Shown piece after piece: positions 58,222-64,000 of a stretch of 64,000 nt of DNA. The position numbers and the translations under genes are program-made. The notes under the pieces were generated by a model. The model was not told the origin of the DNA. It did no database searches and saw nothing but the letters and a program-made list of their open reading frames with translations. The DNA lies in contig NZ_CP012945.1 of NCBI RefSeq assembly GCF_001402915.1, forward strand, positions 3,759,501 through 3,823,500. The letters are read 5' to 3'. The DNA comes from Devosia sp. A16 (GTDB lineage: Bacteria > Pseudomonadota > Alphaproteobacteria > Rhizobiales > Devosiaceae). Numbering within the stretch: position 1 is the first letter of the stretch; every line of letters starts with the position of its first letter.

Positions 58222-59868
58222 ATGCGGGAGGAATTCGATCACGTCGTGATCGGAGGAGGAGCGTCGGGCTGCGTGGCCGCCGCCCGGCTGGTGACCGACG
58301 GCGGGCGGCGCGTGCTGCTGCTCGAGGCGGGTTACTCCCACCATCACCCGCTGCTCGACATGCCACCGGGCATCTTCAAGCTGATCAACGGCTCGAAGTA
58401 CATGACCTACCACCACACGGTGCCGCAAGAGCACCTGAACGGTCGTGTGCACGACATCCCGCAGGGCAATGTCCTCGGCGGCGGCACTTCGGTGAACGCG
58501 CAGGTCTATATGCGCGGCCGGCCGTCCGACTATGACGAGTGGGACCAGATCCTGCGCGGCAGCAATGACGGCGCCGCCTGGGACTGGGCGACCGTGCTGC
58601 GGCACTTCCGCCGCATCGAGGGCAACAACCGGCTGAGCAACGACTTCCACGGCAATGACGGCCCGCTGCTGGTCTCCGATCCCGGGCATGTCGACGACGT
58701 GTCGCGCTGGTTCGTGCAGAGCGTACAGCTGAAGGGCGAGCCGCTCACCAACGATTTCAACGGCATGACGCAGCGCGGCGTCGGCTTCTACCAGTTCATG
58801 AACCGCAAGGGGAAACGCTCGAGCGCCGCCTACGCCTATGTCGAGCCGCTGCAGGACGATCCGCGCCTGACCGTGCGGCTGCGCGCCGCCGTGCACAAGA
58901 TCAACATCGAAAACGGCAGGGCGGTGAGCGTCACCTATCGCGATGCGGCGGGGGCGGAGCACACCGCCTACTCATCCGGTGACATCGTGCTGAGTGCCGG
59001 CGCGCTCGTGACCCCCAAGCTGCTGATGCTCTCGGGCGTCGGTCCCACCGAGCAGCTCGACAGCCATGGCATTAGCACACTTGTCGATCTCCCGGGGGTC
59101 GGCCGCAACCTGATCGATCATCCCGAGGTGCCGGTGATCTCGGTCGCCAACGGTCCCTACGGCTACTTCAAGCAGGGTGTCGGCTGGCGCATGCTCAAGA
59201 ACGGGCTCAACTTCAAACTGTTCGGGAACGGCCCGATCCTCTCGGCCGGCTTCGAGGCCGGCGCGTTCATCAACCCGGTCGACCGCGACGCGCCGCCTTC
59301 CATCCAGGCCTTCTGCGTGCCCATCGTCTATCTCGATCGCGACCTGCTCAAGGTGTTCGACGATACCTATGGGGTCACCATCACCACTGTGCTGGTCAAG
59401 CCCAAGTCGCGTGGCTATGTCGAACTCCGTTCCGCCAACCCGGCAGACATGCCGCTGGTCTCGCCACATCTGCTGCAGCACCCCGACGACATGCAGATGA
59501 TGGTCGAGGGGCAGCGCTTCTTCCGCGACGTGCTGTTGTCGGGCCCGCTCGGCAAGCGCATCGAAAAGGTCATCGCGCCGCCCGGGCCGGACCTGAGCGA
59601 CGCGGCGATGGCCGAGCATTGCCGCCGCTTCGTCAAGACCAACTACCATCCGGCGAGCACTGCCAGGATGGGCGCCGACGGCGATCCGATGGCCGTGCTC
59701 GACGCGCGCCTGCGCGTCCGCGGCGTCGACAACCTCCGCGTCTCCGATATGTCGGCGGTGCCCAACATCAACGCCGGCAACACCACGGCGCCCGCCATGA
59801 TGCTGGGCGACCGCTGCGCCGATTTCATCCTCGGCCTCGATCGGCCGGGGGCCACCACCCTGCACTAG
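58222..59868 (+). CDS. GMC-family flavin oxidoreductase (choline dehydrogenase-like)
   Basis: 548 residues from the ATG at 58222 with GGAGGGGG six bases upstream. FAD motif VVIGGGASGCVAAARLV, then LLLEAGYSHHHPLLDMP, GNVLGGGTSVNAQVYMRGRP (GMC signature 1), GALVTPKLLMLSGVGP (signature 2), and the C-terminal active site NYHPASTARMG with NTTAPAMMLGDRCADFI. It oxidises an alcohol or sugar; the substrate is undefined. An SDR gene follows after 70 bases, so the two probably act in one oxidation pathway. Confidence 0.93.
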   Translation: MREEFDHVVIGGGASGCVAAARLVTDGGRRVLLLEAGYSHHHPLLDMPPGIFKLINGSKYMTYHHTVPQEHLNGRVHDIPQGNVLGGGTSVNAQVYMRGRPSDYDEWDQILRGSNDGAAWDWATVLRHFRRIEGNNRLSNDFHGNDGPLLVSDPGHVDDVSRWFVQSVQLKGEPLTNDFNGMTQRGVGFYQFMNRKGKRSSAAYAYVEPLQDDPRLTVRLRAAVHKINIENGRAVSVTYRDAAGAEHTAYSSGDIVLSAGALVTPKLLMLSGVGPTEQLDSHGISTLVDLPGVGRNLIDHPEVPVISVANGPYGYFKQGVGWRMLKNGLNFKLFGNGPILSAGFEAGAFINPVDRDAPPSIQAFCVPIVYLDRDLLKVFDDTYGVTITTVLVKPKSRGYVELRSANPADMPLVSPHLLQHPDDMQMMVEGQRFFRDVLLSGPLGKRIEKVIAPPGPDLSDAAMAEHCRRFVKTNYHPASTARMGADGDPMAVLDARLRVRGVDNLRVSDMSAVPNINAGNTTAPAMMLGDRCADFILGLDRPGATTLH

Positions 59869-59930
59869 AGCGCTTTCAGGAAAAGTTGCAGACTTTCCGG
59901 TTCGAAAGCGCGGCCAAACAAAGAGTAGAG
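59867..59930. repeat. Rhizobial-type palindromic intergenic element
   Basis: GCGCTTTC (59870-59877) pairs with GAAAGCGC (59904-59911), with an inner GGAAA/TTTCC pair, followed by CCAAACAAAGAGTAGAG. The outline TAGAGCG...GGAAAA...TTTCC...CGC...AAACAAAGA is widespread in Hyphomicrobiales intergenic DNA. Here it lies between two co-directional genes and may act as a processing or attenuation hairpin. Confidence 0.65.
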
Positions 59931-59938
59931 GAAATGCG

Positions 59939-60706
<768 letters not shown>

Positions 60707-60723
60707 GCGGAGCCGACTGAAGC

Positions 60724-60847
60724 AGACGGCCCCCTCCCATCCTCCCCCACAAGGGGGGAGGTGCTCCGCCGGTCCCCGGGCACGATCGAAGACAGAGCCT
60801 CGACTCTTCACCTCCCCCTTAATGGGGGAGGCCGGGAGGGGCCGTCT
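60724..60847. repeat. 124-bp palindromic element, copy B
   Basis: Begins AGACGGCCCCCTCCCATCCT and ends with GGGAGGGGCCGTCT. When reverse-complemented it aligns with the element at 26921-27045 along its whole length, including an identical 22-base spacer segment (60787-60808 here). Fills the gap between the convergent SDR and moaA genes. Confidence 0.85.
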
Positions 60848-60882
60848 TCATCAGTGCGGCTTTACTTTCCGCGAGCGAGGCG

Positions 60883-61944
60883 TCAGCCCCCCGTCACGCT
60901 CATGTGCCGGCTCAGCGCCGGCGCCGCGTGGTCGCGATCCAGCACGAAGTCGTGCCCCTTGGGCTTGAGGAGCATCGCCCGATCCAGCGCCGCATCGAGC
61001 GCGTCCGGTCCGCCCTCGCGGATCGCGGCGCGCAAGTCGACCATGTCGTCCTGCCCCAGGCACATATAGAGCTGCCCGGTCGCCGTCAGCCGCACCCGGT
61101 TGCAGCTCTCGCAGAAATTGTGGCTCATCGGCGTGATGAAACCCACCAGCCCGTTGGTTTCGGCCACGTAGTCGTAGCGTGCCGGCCCGCCGGTGCGGTG
61201 TCCGGTCGGCTCGAGCGTGTATTTCGCCTGGAGCCGTTCGCGCATCTCCCTGAGCGGCAGGTAGGTGTCGACCCGGTCGATCCCGACCTCGCCCAGCGGC
61301 ATTCCTTCGATCAGCGTCAGGCCGAAACCGCGGCCATGCGCCCAATGCAGCATCGGCTCGATTTCGTCCTCGTTGACGCCGCGCATCGCCACCATGTTGA
61401 TCTTGATCCCGAGCCCGGCATCCGCCGCGGCGTCGATCCCATCCAGCACGTCGGCAATGCGTCCGCGCCGGGTGATCTCTGCAAAGCGCTGCTCGTCGAG
61501 CGTATCGAGCGAGACGTTGAGCCGCTTCACTCCGGCTTGCGCCAGCCCCACGGCATGACGACGCAACTGGCTGCCATTGGTGGTGAGGGTCAGTTCCTCG
61601 AGGCCTTGCCCGAGATGCCCGCCGATCTTCTCCACCAGTTCCATGATGTCGCGCCTGACCAGCGGCTCGCCGCCGGTCAGCCGGACCTTCTTCACCCCGC
61701 GGGCGACGAAGGCGGTCACGATGGTGTCGATCTCCTCGAAGCTCAGCACGTCCTTTTTGGGCAGGAACGTCATGTGCTCCGACATGCAGTAGACGCAGCG
61801 GAAGTCGCAGCGATCGGTCACCGACACCCGGAGATAGCTGATCTGTCGCCCATAGCGATCTACGAGGGGACGCTGCGCCCCCGTGGGCACTGGTTTCGCG
61901 CCCGTGGGGACGAGGTTCGGCTGTTCGAGAAGCGTCAGGGACAT
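60883..61944 (-). CDS. moaA: GTP 3',8-cyclase MoaA
   Basis: Radical SAM enzyme for the first step of molybdenum cofactor synthesis, converting GTP to cyclic dehydro-GTP. 353 residues from the ATG at 61944, with AAGGGGA directly before it. N-terminal Fe-S cluster [11 protein letters not shown] motifs [15 protein letters not shown] and NVSLDTLD, second cluster Cys in [20 protein letters not shown], and the characteristic C-terminal Gly-Gly. No other moa genes are in the window. Confidence 0.96.
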   Translation of the reverse strand: MSLTLLEQPNLVPTGAKPVPTGAQRPLVDRYGRQISYLRVSVTDRCDFRCVYCMSEHMTFLPKKDVLSFEEIDTIVTAFVARGVKKVRLTGGEPLVRRDIMELVEKIGGHLGQGLEELTLTTNGSQLRRHAVGLAQAGVKRLNVSLDTLDEQRFAEITRRGRIADVLDGIDAAADAGLGIKINMVAMRGVNEDEIEPMLHWAHGRGFGLTLIEGMPLGEVGIDRVDTYLPLREMRERLQAKYTLEPTGHRTGGPARYDYVAETNGLVGFITPMSHNFCESCNRVRLTATGQLYMCLGQDDMVDLRAAIREGGPDALDAALDRAMLLKPKGHDFVLDRDHAAPALSRHMSVTGG

Positions 61945-61974
61945 TCCCCTTTCTACTCCACTGCCGCCCTCACC

Positions 61975-62012
61975 GCAAAACAAGAAAGGGCCGGCTCATC
62001 GAGCCGGCCCTT
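61975..62012 (-). terminator. Intrinsic terminator of the L,D-transpeptidase gene
   Basis: Reading leftward: AAGGGCCGGCTC, loop GAT, GAGCCGGCCCTT (62012-61986), a perfect 12-pair stem followed by TCTTGTTTTG. It separates the transpeptidase from moaA on the same strand. Confidence 0.9.
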
Positions 62013-62036
62013 CGAATTCGACAAAGGCGCCTGGCC

Positions 62037-62627
62037 TTACTGGTTCACCACCACCAGGGCGCCGACCCTGACGCGCTCGTAGAGGTCGGTGACGTCCTCG
62101 TTGGTGAGCCGGATGCAGCCGGACGAAACCGCCTGGCCGATGGTCCACGGCTCGGACGTGCCGTGGATGCGATAGAGCGTCGAGCCGATATAGAGGGCAC
62201 GGGCGCCGAGCGGATTATCGGGGCCGCCGGGCATATAGGCCGGCAGGTCCGGAACGCGCTGGCGCATGGCCGCCGGCGGCGTCCAACCCGGCCACTCGGC
62301 GACGCGGGTGATGCGGTGCTGACCCGACCAGCGGAAGCCGTCGCGGCCCACGCCGATGCCGTATTTCAGCGCCTTGCCGCCCTCGAGCACCAGATACAGG
62401 CGGCGTTCGGACGTCTCGATGACGATGGTGCCCGGCTTGTACTTGGTGCTGTAGCTGACGATCTCCTTGGGGATGGCCTTGCCCCGCTTGGAGCCAGGCT
62501 TGATCGCGCCTGCGTCCGACCAGGTGTCGGTAACCGGGTCATAGACCCGCTTTGCCGCGGTAGCCGGTGCGGCCAGCGACAAAGAAAGGATCGCCGACAA
62601 AAGAGCGGCGACCACTAGCTTGGTCAT
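62037..62627 (-). CDS. L,D-transpeptidase (YkuD domain)
   Basis: Forms 3-3 cross-links in peptidoglycan or anchors proteins to it, in the periplasm. 196 residues from the ATG at 62627. Signal peptide MTKLVVAALLSAILSLSLAA, cut after PATAA. YkuD domain with the active-site pattern IHGTSEPWTIGQAVSSGCIR (His, Ser and catalytic Cys) and the substrate strand GTIVIETSERRLYLVLEG. Followed by its own terminator. Confidence 0.94.
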   Translation of the reverse strand: MTKLVVAALLSAILSLSLAAPATAAKRVYDPVTDTWSDAGAIKPGSKRGKAIPKEIVSYSTKYKPGTIVIETSERRLYLVLEGGKALKYGIGVGRDGFRWSGQHRITRVAEWPGWTPPAAMRQRVPDLPAYMPGGPDNPLGARALYIGSTLYRIHGTSEPWTIGQAVSSGCIRLTNEDVTDLYERVRVGALVVVNQ

Positions 62628-62872
62628 GGAAATGTTCTTCAAACTGCGCCTCTTGACGTAATCGACCCTGATTCTGAGCCAGTCTCGGATGGTTGGTAAA
62701 CTGTTCCTAACAAGCAGTGAATGGCCTTGCCACGATTCGGACAAACTCAGGACACCAGAGCCACATTGTGTTGCCCCGATGCGACATTTCCATTCACCTC
62801 TGCGTGAGAAGGCCAGGTTGACACGTGCCCCGCGCCTCTCCTAGGTCGGCCGCAGACAGGCAGGGGACGCCC
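62628..62872. other. Divergent promoter region between the L,D-transpeptidase and rpiA
   Basis: 245 bases with no supported gene. An open leftward frame (62747-63493) is the shadow of rpiA. Nothing beyond the rpiA ribosome site (AGGGGA) stands out. Confidence 0.4.
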
Positions 62873-63565
62873 ATGAGCGACGAGCAGAAATACCGCGCGG
62901 CCGAAGCGGCGATGGCCGAAGTGACGAGCGGCATGCGACTGGGACTCGGCACCGGTTCGACCGCCAGGCACTTCGTCGATATCGTCGGGCGCGCCGTCCG
63001 CGACGGGCTCGAGGTGATTTGTGTGCCGACCTCGGAGGTCACCGCAGCGCAGGCGCGCGGTCTCGGCATTCCGCTGACCGACCTCGAAGCTACACCCGAA
63101 CTCGATCTTACCGTCGACGGCGCCGATGAACTCGGCCCTGGCCTGGCGCTGATCAAGGGCGGCGGCGGCGCCCTGCTGCGCGAGAAGATCGTCGCGGCGG
63201 CTTCGAGGCGGATGATTGTCATCGCCGACCAGAGCAAGCAGGTCGAAATGCTCGGCCGCTTCCCGCTGCCGATCGAGGTCAACCATTTCGGTCTCGGCGT
63301 CACCACCGTGGCCATCGCCAGGGTGATGGCCGATTTCTATGCCGAGGGCCCCTTGCGCCGCCGCCTCAAGGCCGATGGCACACCCTTCGTCACCGACGGC
63401 GGCCACGCCATCCTCGACGCTTTTTTTGGCCGTATTCCTCAGCCAGAAGCACTCGCGCAGGCCCTCGTCGAAATCCCGGGCGTCGTGGAGCATGGACTGT
63501 TCATCGGTCTCTGCCAGCGGGCCTACGTGGCCGGCCCGGCCGGTGTCGACGTTCTGGACGGCTGA
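62873..63565 (+). CDS. rpiA: Ribose-5-phosphate isomerase A
   Basis: Interconverts ribose 5-phosphate and ribulose 5-phosphate. 230 residues from the ATG at 62873 with AGGGGA seven bases upstream. Motifs: [16 protein letters not shown] (phosphate), [20 protein letters not shown] (catalytic Asp), [10 protein letters not shown] with catalytic Glu, and [16 protein letters not shown]. Followed by a DUF2059 gene, as is common in Hyphomicrobiales. Confidence 0.96.
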   Translation: MSDEQKYRAAEAAMAEVTSGMRLGLGTGSTARHFVDIVGRAVRDGLEVICVPTSEVTAAQARGLGIPLTDLEATPELDLTVDGADELGPGLALIKGGGGALLREKIVAAASRRMIVIADQSKQVEMLGRFPLPIEVNHFGLGVTTVAIARVMADFYAEGPLRRRLKADGTPFVTDGGHAILDAFFGRIPQPEALAQALVEIPGVVEHGLFIGLCQRAYVAGPAGVDVLDG

Positions 63566-63656
63566 GTGCCGCTCGGATAGAGGCTAAAGTGAGCAAGGGG
63601 ATGGTCGGCGTGCACGGTCACGGCGATCGGCTCCCGCAGGGGAAACACATAATCAG

Positions 63657-64000
63657 ATGGGCACCAAGCCGATGACGTCCACCTTCAAACGCGCGCCGAT
63701 GCTTGTCGCGGCATTGCTGTCGCTGTTCCTGTCGAGCTTTGTCGCATTGCCCGCGATGAGCCAGGAAGCCTCCGAAATCTCGCCCGAGCACCTGGCGCTG
63801 GCGCGTAAATATGTCGATCTCACCGACACTGGCGGCCTCTACGAGGCCACCATCGTCCAGGCGGGCATCAACACCTACAAGCAGTTGCTGCCGCAGAATC
63901 CTGAAATCGCCCAGCCGCTCAATGACGCGATCGAGAAGGTGATCTCCACCTACAAGGGCCGCAAGGGCGAGCTGTTCGACCAGTTCGCACGCGTCTATGC
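63657..64000 (+). CDS. DUF2059 secreted protein, N-terminal part
   Basis: The frame opens at the ATG at 63657 (a second ATG at 63672 is possible) and runs off the window after 114 codons. Signal peptide with helix MLVAALLSLFLSSFVALPAM, then the start of a DUF2059 domain: ISPEHLALARKYVDLTDTGG, LYEATIVQAGINTYKQLLPQ. Function unknown. In related genomes glutathione reductase often follows, but this cannot be seen here. Confidence 0.85.
   Translation, partial: MGTKPMTSTFKRAPMLVAALLSLFLSSFVALPAMSQEASEISPEHLALARKYVDLTDTGGLYEATIVQAGINTYKQLLPQNPEIAQPLNDAIEKVISTYKGRKGELFDQFARVY

Overview
The window is GC-rich, densely packed bacterial DNA from an alphaproteobacterium of the Hyphomicrobiales (Rhizobiales). 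The gene set and protein sequences look most like Devosia or a close relative. Support for this: the ccmH - degP - response regulator/histidine kinase - glnE order at the left edge, the rpiA - DUF2059 pair at the right edge, and a rhizobial-type palindromic element around 59867. The genus is inferred from protein recall, not from a search.

Layout. 1-8.6 kb: the end of cytochrome c biogenesis (ccmH), a TSUP permease, a periplasmic Do-like protease, an OmpR/EnvZ-type two-component pair, a secreted protein and glnE. 8.7-14.6 kb: a VOC protein with a divergent WYL regulator, a Phd/VapC toxin-antitoxin pair, a soluble PAS histidine kinase and pepN. 14.6-21.1 kb: three tandem half-size ABC exporters behind a near-ideal SoxR-type promoter, with a small ORF and GC-rich palindromic repeats between them. 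21.3-31.0 kb: an accessory stretch with a RibD-like reductase, a TetR regulator, a DUF4260 gene broken by an amber codon, an ArsR-SRPBCC fusion with a YciI protein, a GH2 beta-mannosidase, a quinone oxidoreductase with a divergent HxlR regulator, a DUF6580 membrane protein and two tandem EamA transporters. 31.0-36.9 kb: ccdAB, DUF3175, and a manganese/iron import block in which mntH and sitABCD appear to form one operon. 37-45 kb: an M24-fold protein, a cold-shock protein, a type II NADH dehydrogenase, a MarR-EmrA-EmrB drug efflux operon with a downstream HxlR regulator, and dusA. 45-47 kb: an IS110-family insertion sequence sitting inside a palindromic repeat, next to a frameshifted deaminase gene. 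47-57 kb: an aspartic protease, LysR/GST, cobS/cobT, a nucleotidyltransferase, a class III aminotransferase, a membrane histidine kinase, a nuclease and an Lrp regulator with a hydrolase. 57-64 kb: an XRE regulator, a GMC oxidoreductase + SDR pair, moaA, an L,D-transpeptidase, rpiA and the start of a DUF2059 gene.

The most notable structures are non-coding. (1) The promoter at 14841-14871 reproduces SoxR target architecture (CCTCAA-N6-TTGAGG in a 19-bp spacer) ahead of the triple ABC exporter. (2) The IS110 element can be bounded by a GGAGC repeat (45231/46387). Joining the flanks rebuilds an intact copy of a ~120-bp palindromic element, and the 210-nt non-coding end is a good candidate bridge-RNA gene. 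(3) Two ~124-bp palindromic copies at 26921 and 60724 are the same element in opposite orientation. (4) Several regulators (WYL, ArsR, TetR, MarR, Lrp) carry clear candidate operators overlapping their own promoters.

No rRNA, tRNA or CRISPR array was seen.
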